Shown here: positions 29,103-37,541 of the stretch, piece after piece
Layout of the letters: each line of letters starts with the position of its first letter
How positions within the stretch are numbered: position 1 is the stretch's first letter
Source of the DNA: Ignavibacteria bacterium
Lineage (GTDB): Bacteria; Bacteroidota; Ignavibacteria; Kapaibacteriales; Kapaibacteriaceae
Length of the DNA: 64,000 nucleotides
NCBI GenBank assembly: GCA_016191145.1
Contig: JACPPD010000018.1
Coordinates: 1-64,000, forward strand
Reading direction: 5' to 3'
Program-made: the position numbers and the translations under genes
The notes under the pieces: generated by a model
Told to the model about the DNA's origin: nothing
Databases searched by the model: none
What the model saw: the letters and a program-made list of their open reading frames with translations, nothing else

Positions 29103-30011
29103 ATGTGCCGGTTTGTTGCCTATATCGGACCTCCAATACTTGCGAGTGATCTGCTTTATACTCCTAAGTTCTCGCTGATTACTGCTCAGACAATGAATGC
29201 CGGTGAAATGTCTGTGGCCGTCAACGGCGATGGGTTCGGCATTGGATGGTACGATCCGGCACTGGATAATGAACCCTGTGTGTTCCGTAGTATTAAACCT
29301 GCATGGAGCGATAGTAATTTAAAGCAACTTTCAAGGAAGATTCACTCGCCATGCATCTTCGCCCACGTTCGAGCTGCGTCGCCAGGGTTGTCTGTCGATG
29401 AGGTGAACTCTCATCCGTTCTGGTGCGGGCAGTTGATGTTTATGCATAACGGAGTGCTCGGCGGATTTAAGGCACTGCGTAGGAAGTTGCTGCGCTTGCT
29501 TAACGACACAGCTTATGATGCCATACAGGGGTCTACAGATTCCGAACATTTATTTGGTTTGTTCCTCAATAACATCAACGATCCATTCGGCAAGGTTACG
29601 TGCGAAGAAATGGTCTTTGCCCTTACCAAGATGTTCGAAGATCTAAATACATTGATGATTGATTCAGACGTGCGGCAGCATTCTTATCTGAACCTCGCAG
29701 TAACCAACGGCACCTCGTTAGTCTCAGTTCGCTATACAACCAATCCAAATGTCCAGCCCGCCACTCTGTACTACATGCACGGCAAGGAATATCATTGTCA
29801 TGGCGATATTTGCGTTATGGAGCCAACCTATGGTAAACCTAGCGCCATCGTAGTTGCTTCGGAGCCATTCACGTCCCGTCGGTCCGACTGGATGAAGGTA
29901 GAGAGAAATTCCATGATGATTGTCGACGAAACCATGCGGATGCATTTCCGGCATGTGGAGATGGATGTTGAAAAACTCGAGTTTGAATCGATCACACCGG
30001 AGATTCGATGA
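29103..30011 (+). CDS. Class II glutamine amidotransferase (YafJ/EgtC-like)
   Basis: 302 residues. The protein begins MCRFVAY, so after Met removal Cys2 is the N-terminal nucleophile of an Ntn glutaminase. Supporting motifs are NGDGFGIGWY, FAHVRAASPG, NSHPFWCGQLMFMHNGV and GSTDSEHLF, all conserved in the YafJ/EgtC group. EgtC hydrolyses a gamma-glutamyl intermediate in ergothioneine synthesis, but no egtB or egtD is in the window, so that pathway is not implied. The stop overlaps the nuoL ATG by 4 nt. Confidence 0.88.
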   Translation: MCRFVAYIGPPILASDLLYTPKFSLITAQTMNAGEMSVAVNGDGFGIGWYDPALDNEPCVFRSIKPAWSDSNLKQLSRKIHSPCIFAHVRAASPGLSVDEVNSHPFWCGQLMFMHNGVLGGFKALRRKLLRLLNDTAYDAIQGSTDSEHLFGLFLNNINDPFGKVTCEEMVFALTKMFEDLNTLMIDSDVRQHSYLNLAVTNGTSLVSVRYTTNPNVQPATLYYMHGKEYHCHGDICVMEPTYGKPSAIVVASEPFTSRRSDWMKVERNSMMIVDETMRMHFRHVEMDVEKLEFESITPEIR

Positions 30012-31966
30012 ATCCAGCATTATTGACATTATTCCCTCTCCTTGGCTTTGTTGTTATTGGATTGTTTGGCAAGTGGCTGAAGCATGAGAAAGTGATTGGA
30101 GTTGTTGGAAGCGGCGCCATCTTTCTTTCCTTTCTTGTTGCCGTGGTGTTGTTCTGTGATCTGCTTCAGATGCCCGAAGAGTCTAGAAGCTATGTGTCGA
30201 CGGTATACACATGGATTGCAACAGGCTCGTTCTCAGTCAATGTAGCCTATCGCGTTGATCAGTTATCAGTGCTGTTTGCGCTAATCATCACCGGCGTTGG
30301 ATTCCTAATCCATGTCTATTCAATTGGTTACATGCACGGCGACAAAGGCTTCGCACGCTTCTTCGCCTACCTAAATCTCTTCGTATTCATGATGCTCAAT
30401 CTTGTGATGGCCAGCAACTTCCTGCTGACGTTTCTGGGTTGGGAAGGTGTTGGTTTGTGCTCGTATCTGCTGATTGGATTTTGGTACGACAGAAAATTTG
30501 AAGGCTCATTTATCACGTGGACGGGTGATGCTGCCAAGAAAGCATTCATCGTAAATCGCATTGGCGACTTCGGAGTATTGATTGCGATGTTCATGTTATT
30601 TAATATCTTCGGGACTCTCGATTACGGCGAAATTTCGCAGCACGCCCAGGGTGTGTTTAGCATGGGAGACACAGCCGTAACCATCATAACACTAGCTCTA
30701 TTCTTAGGATGTACCGGCAAGAGTGCGCAAATTCCACTAGCAGTGTGGCTGCCGGATGCCATGGCAGGTCCCACTCCAGTGTCGGCCCTCATTCACGCGG
30801 CTACGATGGTTACTTCGGGTATTTTCCTAATTGCCCGCACCAATGTATTGTTTGCGTTGGCGCCTGCAACTATGGCCATAGTAGCTGGCGTGGGCATTGC
30901 AACTGCCTTGATAGCAGGTACAATTGGCTTAGTACAGAACGATATCAAGAAGGTACTTGCTTACTCCACGGTATCTCAGCTCGGCTTCATGTTTACGGCG
31001 CTTGGTGTTGGTGCTTTCACTGCAGGCGTTTTTCACGTAATGACTCACGCTTTTTTTAAAGCACTGCTGTTCCTTGCATCAGGATCAGTTATTCACGGAA
31101 TGCACGAGGAACAAGACGTTCAGAAAATGGGCGGACTTAAAAAGTATATGCCCGTGACGTTTGCAACATGGATTATCGGAACATTTGCCATTGCCGGAAT
31201 TCCGGTGTTTTCTGGATTCTTTTCCAAAGATGAAATTCTGTGGAATGCCTATATAGGGGGCGGACCAATTCTCTGGGGCATCGGCGCTATTGCTGCCTTC
31301 TTCACTGCTTTCTATATGTGGCGTTTAACCAGCCTCACCTTCTTTGGGAAGGAACGCTTCGACCATCACAGCGTGCATCCTCATGAATCACCTGTTACTA
31401 TGACAGCTCCACTGGTGATTCTGGCTGTGCTGTCGGCTATTGGCGGCTTCGTTGGCATTCCTCATGTGATAGGTCATTTAATCAATGTTCCTAACTATAT
31501 TGAGCATTGGCTAGAACCTGTATTTTCAAGTGCTCAGGCCATTCTTCCTGCCCATGTAGGCGAGTACTCTGCGCTGGAGTGGACGCTGATGGGAATTTCC
31601 ACGGTCGTTGCAGTGTCGGGAATTTTGCTCGCACGAACATTTTATGCAGCCGGTCCTGAAAGGGCGCACCAACTGGCAGCACGATTTTCTCTCCTCTATA
31701 AGATTTTGTGGAACAAATGGTACCTTGATGAGCTTTACCAGATGCTGCTTGTGAATCCGATCTACATCGCATCGCGTGATTTCTTGTGGAAGGTGGTAGA
31801 TGTAGTTGTTATTGATGGAATTGTAAATGGATCGGCTCGTACCATAGCAGCTTCTGCCTCGATACTGCGCCGCTTGCAAACCGGAATCGCTCAGAATTAC
31901 GCTTTGCTCATGATGGCCGGTATTGTGGTTCTGATTGTAATTGTCTTGTACCCATTTTTTAGCTAG
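30008..31966 (+). CDS. nuoL: NADH-quinone oxidoreductase subunit L
   Basis: Proton-pumping antiporter-like subunit of complex I, 652 residues with about 15-16 membrane helices. Conserved blocks include FLGWEGVGLCSYLLIGFWY, KSAQIPLAVWLPDAMAGPTPVSALIHAATMVT and QNDIKKVLAYSTVSQLG. The C-terminus has the LRRLQTGIAQNYALLM segment after the lateral helix, which distinguishes NuoL from NuoM/N and from shorter Mrp/Dab subunits. No other nuo gene is in the window, and none could be hidden beside it because the flanks are identified genes. The start overlaps the amidotransferase stop. Confidence 0.93.
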   Translation: MNPALLTLFPLLGFVVIGLFGKWLKHEKVIGVVGSGAIFLSFLVAVVLFCDLLQMPEESRSYVSTVYTWIATGSFSVNVAYRVDQLSVLFALIITGVGFLIHVYSIGYMHGDKGFARFFAYLNLFVFMMLNLVMASNFLLTFLGWEGVGLCSYLLIGFWYDRKFEGSFITWTGDAAKKAFIVNRIGDFGVLIAMFMLFNIFGTLDYGEISQHAQGVFSMGDTAVTIITLALFLGCTGKSAQIPLAVWLPDAMAGPTPVSALIHAATMVTSGIFLIARTNVLFALAPATMAIVAGVGIATALIAGTIGLVQNDIKKVLAYSTVSQLGFMFTALGVGAFTAGVFHVMTHAFFKALLFLASGSVIHGMHEEQDVQKMGGLKKYMPVTFATWIIGTFAIAGIPVFSGFFSKDEILWNAYIGGGPILWGIGAIAAFFTAFYMWRLTSLTFFGKERFDHHSVHPHESPVTMTAPLVILAVLSAIGGFVGIPHVIGHLINVPNYIEHWLEPVFSSAQAILPAHVGEYSALEWTLMGISTVVAVSGILLARTFYAAGPERAHQLAARFSLLYKILWNKWYLDELYQMLLVNPIYIASRDFLWKVVDVVVIDGIVNGSARTIAASASILRRLQTGIAQNYALLMMAGIVVLIVIVLYPFFS

Positions 31967-31990
31967 TCTTTCATTAACAGAGAGGTCGTC

Positions 31991-32497
31991 ATGAAACTGC
32001 ACTTTCTTACATTGGCCGCAATTGTAATGAGTATTACAATAGCCTGTAGCAGCAGTCCTGTAAAGCCGGCAGAAACGAACACAAGTTCAACCAATTCATT
32101 CAATGCAACCGGCGGCGGTTACACCAATGCTTCGTTTAAAGGGTTTATTGCCGATACAGCATCGGATGCATCCGAGCAAACAGGTAGTGCCTATATTGTT
32201 TTCACCGGATTGACAAATAAGACCGGAGAAGCCTTTTCCATCATCATTCAGTTAGACAGCACTGAAGTGAAAAAGTATATCGTTAATCCTGTGGAGCAGA
32301 CCGTGATGACGCTGTTTATTTCCTCGGGATCTGGTACAACGTCGTACCTATCAATTGATGGCGAAATCGATCTTACCAAATGGGACGCTCCTGGCGGACG
32401 GGCTAAGGGGACATTCAAGGGTTCGTTTAGGAGCTCAACATCGGCTGACGTTATAACAGTCACAGATGGAAAGTTCGATATCTACAGATCAATCTAA
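31991..32497 (+). CDS. Small lipoprotein, unknown function
   Basis: 168 residues with a lipoprotein signal: basic N-terminus, hydrophobic core, and lipobox TIAC at residues about 16-19. A Ser/Thr/Asn-rich linker follows, then a beta-rich domain (SAYIVFTGLTN, AFSIIIQLDS, GTFKGSF, GKFDIYRSI) that may be a lipocalin-like or DUF6252-like sandwich. No catalytic motif. It lies 24 nt after nuoL and may be co-transcribed with it. Confidence 0.7.
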   Translation: MKLHFLTLAAIVMSITIACSSSPVKPAETNTSSTNSFNATGGGYTNASFKGFIADTASDASEQTGSAYIVFTGLTNKTGEAFSIIIQLDSTEVKKYIVNPVEQTVMTLFISSGSGTTSYLSIDGEIDLTKWDAPGGRAKGTFKGSFRSSTSADVITVTDGKFDIYRSI

Positions 32498-32527
32498 ACA
32501 ACACCACATCACTGAAATTGCTTTCTA

Positions 32528-33259
32528 GTGTGTTATACTGTTTCAATATTTGCCAGCACACACGAAATTGAGACAGATCTTGGAGCAACGTTTGATGATG
32601 CAGATGCTTACCAGCCATACTTCAACGTTTCTGGGTTCGTGCATCCGGCGCTTCCCATGGTTTCATCGGAGCGTCCCGATGCCATCCAGATTCTTGAATG
32701 GGGCTTGATTCCGCGATGGATCAGGGATCTCGATGCAGCTTCTGATATTGCCAATAAAACATTGAATGCCAGAGGCGACACAGTATTTGAGAAATCATCA
32801 TTTAAGGACGCCATCGTCTCGAGAAGATCGTTGTTACCTGTAAACGGGTTTATTGAGTGGCGTCACGAAAAAAAATCCAAACTGCCTTTTTTTGTAAGGG
32901 GCATACAAGAGACATTAATTACCTTGGGATGCATTTTCGAAGAGTGGACAGACAGAAATTCCGGAGAGCACAAAAAGACATTTTCAATCCTGACCACAGA
33001 TGCAAACGAGCTAATGGCGTACATACACAACAACAAACTGCGCATGCCAGTCGTCATAGGTAAAGCAGATCGCAGCGCCTGGCTTTCTGATATCGATAGG
33101 CACACCATAGAACAGCTCATGCGCCCCCTTTGCGAACATCAACTGCAGGCAATCCCGCTTTCGCGGGAGATATCGCATATAACAGTTAACACAGACAACG
33201 CAGATTTATTGAAACCAATCGGCACGGCAATTGTTGATCCTCTTGTTAACAATAATTAG
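32528..33259 (+). CDS. SRAP/HMCES-type abasic-site DNA-protein crosslink protein (YedK family)
   Basis: 243 residues. The GTG start at 32528 is fixed by the need for Cys2 (MCYTVS), which crosslinks to abasic sites in single-stranded DNA. Other family residues are present: WGLIPRW, NARGDTVFEKSSF with the active-site Asn, GFIEW with the catalytic Glu, and an IHNNKLRMPVVI segment with the His and Arg-Met-Pro block. It would shield abasic sites at replication forks. It overlaps the following thioredoxin-like gene by 29 nt. Confidence 0.9.
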   Translation: MCYTVSIFASTHEIETDLGATFDDADAYQPYFNVSGFVHPALPMVSSERPDAIQILEWGLIPRWIRDLDAASDIANKTLNARGDTVFEKSSFKDAIVSRRSLLPVNGFIEWRHEKKSKLPFFVRGIQETLITLGCIFEEWTDRNSGEHKKTFSILTTDANELMAYIHNNKLRMPVVIGKADRSAWLSDIDRHTIEQLMRPLCEHQLQAIPLSREISHITVNTDNADLLKPIGTAIVDPLVNNN

Positions 33260-33698
33260 CTCGTTTACAATCCCGCTGATGAGCCTTGATGATATGGAAT
33301 CGAGGTTGAAGGAGGGGAAAGACACAGTTTACATCGTTAATTTCTGGGCAACATGGTGCAAGCCGTGTGTGAAAGAGTTGGCAAATTTTGATAGGGTGGC
33401 ACGCGAGAATCAAGATAATGCAGTAAGGGTCTTACTTGTCAGCATCGACGATAAGAGCACGCTTAACACAACGGTTAAACCATTTGTACAGAGACAAGAC
33501 CTACAGGCAGAAGTATTGATGCTGGATGAATTAAAGCCCCACGTGTGGATAGACAGAGTTGATTCATCGTGGAGTGGAGCGATTCCGGCAACGATGTTAG
33601 TGCAGACTTCGACCAGACGCCGTGAGTTTTTTGAACAGGAATTTTCTTACGTCGAATTAAATAATAAACTTTCAGATTTCCTTAAAGGCACACCTTGA
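33231..33698 (+). CDS. Thioredoxin-fold protein (TlpA/ResA-like), probably exported
   Basis: 155 residues with FWATWCKPC (C43 and C46) and a GAIPATMLV segment containing the cis-Pro. The start is uncertain: TTG codons at 33231 and 33234 lie inside the previous gene and give a hydrophobic N-terminus suggesting a signal anchor, whereas ATG 33279 gives a leaderless form. Probably a thiol-disulfide reductase facing the periplasm. The stop overlaps the next TTG start by 4 nt, so three genes (SRAP, this, next) form one tight unit. Confidence 0.8.
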   Translation: MLILLLTIISSFTIPLMSLDDMESRLKEGKDTVYIVNFWATWCKPCVKELANFDRVARENQDNAVRVLLVSIDDKSTLNTTVKPFVQRQDLQAEVLMLDELKPHVWIDRVDSSWSGAIPATMLVQTSTRRREFFEQEFSYVELNNKLSDFLKGTP

Positions 33699-34318
33699 AG
33701 TATACGTCTTTATGTATGGCTTGGTTGATCGCAATGTTTTCAGCCATTTCAATGAGCGCAGTTGATCTTCCGGATGGCGTCAAAGTCGGAGACCCTGCTC
33801 CCGATTTCAACATCAGGAACATCGATAACAAGCGCATAAGCCTTTCAACTTTTAAAGAAGCAAAAGGCATCATTCTTGTTTTTACGTGTAATTCTTGCCC
33901 CTTTTCAAAAAAGTATGAAGATAGAATCATCAATCTTCATACAAAGTATGCGGGCAAGGGCTGGCCTGTATTGGCCGTCAATTCTAATGATTCAACCATT
34001 TCAGAAGAAGATTCTTTTTCAGCAATGCAAATGCTAGCATCTGAGCATGGATACAAGTTTCCTTATGGGCTTGATGAGACGCAAACAATGGCAATGAAAT
34101 ACGGCGCCCGACGAACACCCCACGTATTTCTGATTCAAATCAATAATTCAAAATTCACGGTCACCTATATCGGCGCCATTGACGATAATGCAAATGATCC
34201 CTCGAAAGTAGAGACGCGATTTGTAGAGAATGCAATCGACAATATGATTAAAGGTGAGCCGGTAGAACCATCAATAACAAAGGCAATTGGATGCACAATC
34301 AAGTGGCGGAATCATTGA
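33695..34318 (+). CDS. Exported redoxin/AhpC-TSA-like thioredoxin-fold protein
   Basis: 207 residues from TTG 33695, overlapping the previous stop; ATG 33713 is an alternative. A signal peptide of about 22 residues ends near SMSAVD. The domain begins VGDPAPDFNIRN, and the redox site is C65-N-S-C68 followed by PFSKKYEDRI, typical of a subgroup of periplasmic thiol-disulfide proteins that usually lie near other redoxins. The ARRTPHVFLI block supplies the cis-Pro. The C-terminal PSITKAIGCTIKW motif is also characteristic. Substrate unknown. Confidence 0.82.
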   Translation: MKYTSLCMAWLIAMFSAISMSAVDLPDGVKVGDPAPDFNIRNIDNKRISLSTFKEAKGIILVFTCNSCPFSKKYEDRIINLHTKYAGKGWPVLAVNSNDSTISEEDSFSAMQMLASEHGYKFPYGLDETQTMAMKYGARRTPHVFLIQINNSKFTVTYIGAIDDNANDPSKVETRFVENAIDNMIKGEPVEPSITKAIGCTIKWRNH

Positions 34319-34327
34319 TTTCCCTCG

Positions 34328-34335
34328 TATCTTTG
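34328..34335 (+). promoter_or_regulatory. Bacteroidota-type -7 element (TATCTTTG)
   Basis: A second exact TATCTTTG, 93 nt upstream of the pentapeptide-repeat gene. It would give an untranslated leader of about 85 nt containing the inverted repeat at 34384-34404. A -33 partner is not clear. Confidence 0.45.
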
Positions 34336-34383
34336 AAACAGATATCCACGTTCGTGCATTACATTTCTTTAACGCACGTTTTG

Positions 34384-34404
34384 CTATTTCGATCCGCGAA
34401 ATAG
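34384..34404. repeat. Inverted repeat in leader of the pentapeptide-repeat gene
   Basis: CTATTTCG (34384-34391) and CGAAATAG (34397-34404) form an 8-bp perfect stem with a 5-nt loop, ending 24 nt before the ATG. No T-run follows. It could be an operator or a leader hairpin that modulates translation. Confidence 0.5.
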
Positions 34405-34428
34405 ATAAGGATTACCCAAATTTTAGAT

Positions 34429-35421
34429 ATGCAAGAAAACGGTCGTAACCGACGTGGACGCCGCGAGCGCCAAGACGGTGACCCAGAACAACAGCCGCTG
34501 ACGAATGAAAGCGCTATGGAGCTTGGACCTGCCCGGCGAAAGAAGAAGCCGGTGGGCAAGCGTCCCCCCCTAGTCTATGACTCAGATTATGTTCCCGGCA
34601 GGAACCCACAATTCGTTAATGGTAGTGAAACGGAAGGGGGCAAGAAGCCGGGCTTCCGCAAACCCAGAGGACAGAATCAAGGTGGATTCAGACAGGGTCG
34701 GGCGCAGGAAGGGAAATGGCATTCAGGCAGGCAGCAGCAAACACATTCAGATAAATCGCGCGGAGCAGACAGATCGAGGCGACAGCATGGACGCCCCATG
34801 CCTGGTCAGTATCGGCCTCCCCAAGAAGATGGTCTGCGTCAGCCAGATCAGCGGGATGAACGCCGAGGCGGACGCTTTCAGAGACCTGGGCAGCGTAATA
34901 CTCCATACCGTCAGCCCGGGCAAGATCAAGAGGAACGGCAACATGGTGGCCCGCACCGAAATGGTCCTAATCGAAATGGACCGCATGGTAGCGGCGCGCA
35001 GCGTGGTGGCCCGCACCGCAGTGGTCCACACCGTGATGGTCCACACCGCAGCGGCCAGCAGCGCTTTGGCCCACACCCGAATGGCCCGCAACGCAGTGGC
35101 CAACGTCGAAATGGCGCGCAACAGACTGGTCCACAACAAGCTGGTTCTCAACAGTCTGGACAACCAAATATTGGTCAGCAGCGAACGAGGAACCAGAGAC
35201 CAGGACAGCAGCGGGGTAGATTCCAGGGCAAACAACTTCAGAGAGGCAGGTCGGCAGGTTTTAGTCAATCAAAGCGTGTAAACCCTAAGGATCTCGGCCA
35301 CACTAAGGTTTATACTGCCGATACATTTATTTATAAAGAAAATTTAGATCCTAAAAAGCCAACAGAACGAAAAATGAGAAGTCGGCGCATTAGGCCTTCG
35401 GAAGAACCACCAACGGAGTAG
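34429..35421 (+). CDS. Basic, disordered protein with pentapeptide repeat array
   Basis: 330 residues, extremely rich in Arg, Gln, Gly, Pro and His, and predicted to be disordered. Residues about 1-50 are basic (RNRRGRRER, RRKKKPVGKR). Residues 174-253 consist of 16 uninterrupted five-residue units of form G-x-H/Q-R/Q-x (GPHRN, GPHRS, GQQRF, GPQQA). A folded-looking C-terminal motif (DLGHTKVYTADTFIYKENLDP) follows. I know no family with this exact array. By composition it resembles RGG-type RNA-binding or condensate-forming proteins, but that is inference. The next gene starts 4 nt after the stop. Confidence 0.7.
   Translation: MQENGRNRRGRRERQDGDPEQQPLTNESAMELGPARRKKKPVGKRPPLVYDSDYVPGRNPQFVNGSETEGGKKPGFRKPRGQNQGGFRQGRAQEGKWHSGRQQQTHSDKSRGADRSRRQHGRPMPGQYRPPQEDGLRQPDQRDERRGGRFQRPGQRNTPYRQPGQDQEERQHGGPHRNGPNRNGPHGSGAQRGGPHRSGPHRDGPHRSGQQRFGPHPNGPQRSGQRRNGAQQTGPQQAGSQQSGQPNIGQQRTRNQRPGQQRGRFQGKQLQRGRSAGFSQSKRVNPKDLGHTKVYTADTFIYKENLDPKKPTERKMRSRRIRPSEEPPTE
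34948..35187 (+). repeat. 16 x 15-bp coding tandem repeat (pentapeptide array)
   Basis: Sixteen successive in-frame 15-bp units each encode Gly plus four residues. Most resemble GGNCCRCANCGNANN at DNA level, with GGTCCACACCGYRRY typical. The units are diverged in synonymous positions, indicating age and selection on the peptide rather than recent slippage. The first half favours GPHRx and the second half drifts to Gln-rich GxQQx. Confidence 0.9.
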
Positions 35422-35424
35422 GGC

Positions 35425-36282
35425 ATGAATAACACGTTACTTATGCTGACAGCTTGCATGACCCTGGCAATTTGTTCTCCCATGCTACAGGCTCAGGATA
35501 CCGCAGACGTAGAGAACGACGACATGATACAGGATGTAGTGAAATCGTTTAAGCATCCTTTTATGCAGGTTTCAATTGGCAATGCTATGATTGCACTCGA
35601 CGGTGTACCCTCCATTGAGAATGACCTCACGTATGGTATAGACCTTGGTTTTACCCGTACCCGCCAAGTGATGAATTCTAGTGTTAATTATCAATATAAC
35701 AAAGGTCTCTATTTAAAATATCATATGGCTCCGAACCCCGTTCCTGGTTCTTATACCTCAGATGTTTGGCGTTTTGGCACCCAGTCCACTGAGTCGTACG
35801 GATATTCTTTTAGCAGTGGCGAGCCGGAAGGTATTTATTTTGACTTTTCAAATGCACCCTTGAGTTGGTACAGTATTGTTAATAAGGGATCAGTTGATTC
35901 CTTGTCGAACGCACGAATGGCACGATTCCAAGATGCACTGCGTTTTGGCGAAGCATCTCTTGCTTCGATAACCTTACGCGCATCCAACAATATTTCTTTT
36001 AACGCCGGATTTGAATGGGCACAAGCCTACGAGCGACACATGTTCTGGTATTGGGCAGGGAGTCAGCTCCTTGAGGGAATTGGAGATAAGCTTGCAGAAT
36101 TCTTTGTTGGGGCGATCAAGAAGAATTCGCCCTCTGCTGTACCAATCATGCACTTCATTCTTCGTAACGGGATTGCCTTCGGCTTTAAAGCGCTTCGTCA
36201 GCATCAGATGAACTGGCCATTTACAACGGCTGCACCTTTGAACTTCACCACGTATCGAATTGGGACGACGATAATTTTCTAA
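35425..36282 (+). CDS. Exported protein, unknown function, possibly outer-membrane
   Basis: 285 residues with a signal peptide ending near LQAQD. The mature part has alternating strands (VSIGNAMIAL, LTYGIDLGFTRTR, SVNYQYNKGLYLKYH) and ends in an ITIIF-like terminal strand with C-terminal Phe (TYRIGTTIIF), which suggests an outer-membrane beta structure. A central aromatic stretch (ERHMFWYWAGSQLL) may be helical. Not recognised. It starts 4 nt after the pentapeptide-repeat gene and converges on lysA with only 2 nt between stops. Confidence 0.65.
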   Translation: MNNTLLMLTACMTLAICSPMLQAQDTADVENDDMIQDVVKSFKHPFMQVSIGNAMIALDGVPSIENDLTYGIDLGFTRTRQVMNSSVNYQYNKGLYLKYHMAPNPVPGSYTSDVWRFGTQSTESYGYSFSSGEPEGIYFDFSNAPLSWYSIVNKGSVDSLSNARMARFQDALRFGEASLASITLRASNNISFNAGFEWAQAYERHMFWYWAGSQLLEGIGDKLAEFFVGAIKKNSPSAVPIMHFILRNGIAFGFKALRQHQMNWPFTTAAPLNFTTYRIGTTIIF

Positions 36283-36284
36283 CG

Positions 36285-37541
36285 TTAAGCGTGTAAGCCT
36301 GTCTCCCAAACGTCCCCTTGGTCGATCTGTGTCGAAAGCAAGTCAGGCATTGTCTCCCTCCGCCGTATAACGTGTGCATGACCGTGGTAAATTAAAACTT
36401 CGGATGGTCGGTATCGTGAGTTGTAATTCGACGCCATCGCATAGCCGTAGGCGCCGGCATTATAAAAAGCGAGAATATCACCTTCACGCACTTCATTAAT
36501 CTTGCGATCCCATCCAAACGTATCCGTTTCGCAGATATAACCCACTACTGTATAGATGCGTGGTGTGCCGTTAGGATTCGACGTGTTTACAATGTGATGG
36601 TATGCGCCGTATAGCATTGGACGGATTAAGTGATTCATGCCGCTGTCTACACCTGCAAATACTGTTGAAGTCGTCTGTTTGACAACATTGACGGGAGCGA
36701 GAAAAATTCCTGCTTCGCTAACGATGTATTTGCCTGGTTCAAACCAGATCTCAATAGGTGTTTTCCGCCCCTTATTGAATTCTTCAATGCGCATTGAAAG
36801 TTTGCTGCCGAATGTTTCGATGTCAGTCTCGATGTCGTCCTGCTTGTATGGCACCTTAAATCCCGATCCGAAATCCAGAAATCGAATTTCCGGAAAGCGT
36901 TCTGCAACATCGAGCAGTATTTCAGCCCCCTGAATAAATACATCTGCGTCGAGGATATCACTGCCGGTATGCATGTGCAAACCATTGACGTGCATTGAAT
37001 TCGAGTTAACAATCCGTTCTACGTGGCGAATCTGGTGCACGGAGATGCCGAATTTACTGTCGATGTGCCCCGTGGATATCCTTTCATTGCCTCCCGCCAT
37101 TATGTGCGGATTGATGCGAATACAAACTGGCACACGATCGGCATAGTCATGTCCAAATCGTTCCAGAACAGAAATCGTGTCGATGTTAATGTGAACTCCA
37201 ATCTCAATCGCTCTCTTTATTTCAGCATAGGACACCATGTTGGGTGTATACAGGATTTCAGACGGAGTAAAGCCCGCAAGCAGGCCTAGTTCAACTTCCT
37301 GAATCGATACGGTGTCGAGGCCAACACCGAGTGTCCTTACGTATCTTAGAATATTAATATTAGTTAGAGCCTTACAGGCATACATAATACGCACCGACGT
37401 TTTACCAAATGCATTCAGCAATCGGCTGACTTGTTTTCTGATAACTGCTGCGTCGTAGACATAAACAGGCACTCCGCTGAGTGCAACTATGTCTGAAATA
37501 GCAATTCCACCGATGTGATACTCTCCGTTGATCAGCTCCAT
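36285..37541 (-). CDS. lysA: Diaminopimelate decarboxylase
   Basis: Last step of lysine synthesis: PLP-dependent decarboxylation of meso-diaminopimelate. 418 residues. The PLP lysine K57 is in YACKALTN. The Gly-rich phosphate site is FLDFGSGFKV. The EPGKYIVSEAG block and GYICETDTFG with the substrate-site Cys are present, as is the C-terminal NAGAYGYAMASNYN motif. All are diagnostic of DAPDC rather than arginine or ornithine decarboxylases. It is the last gene of a minus-strand operon and overlaps the YkvA-like gene by 10 nt. Confidence 0.94.
   Translation of the reverse strand: MELINGEYHIGGIAISDIVALSGVPVYVYDAAVIRKQVSRLLNAFGKTSVRIMYACKALTNINILRYVRTLGVGLDTVSIQEVELGLLAGFTPSEILYTPNMVSYAEIKRAIEIGVHINIDTISVLERFGHDYADRVPVCIRINPHIMAGGNERISTGHIDSKFGISVHQIRHVERIVNSNSMHVNGLHMHTGSDILDADVFIQGAEILLDVAERFPEIRFLDFGSGFKVPYKQDDIETDIETFGSKLSMRIEEFNKGRKTPIEIWFEPGKYIVSEAGIFLAPVNVVKQTTSTVFAGVDSGMNHLIRPMLYGAYHHIVNTSNPNGTPRIYTVVGYICETDTFGWDRKINEVREGDILAFYNAGAYGYAMASNYNSRYRPSEVLIYHGHAHVIRRRETMPDLLSTQIDQGDVWETGLHA

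Noticed and set aside
29103-30011. Ergothioneine biosynthesis (EgtC)
   Set aside because: Only the amidotransferase fold is supported; no egtA, egtB or egtD neighbour is present.
30008-31966. Reading the lone NuoL-like protein as DabB of a DAB inorganic-carbon transporter
   Set aside because: No DabA (DUF2309) gene is adjacent, and the C-terminal LQTG segment is that of true NuoL.
34577-35281. 234-codon + strand ORF and long antisense ORFs over the pentapeptide array
   Set aside because: They arise because a 15-bp repeat without stop codons stays open in several frames; the chosen frame has the clean five-residue period and the conserved C-terminus.
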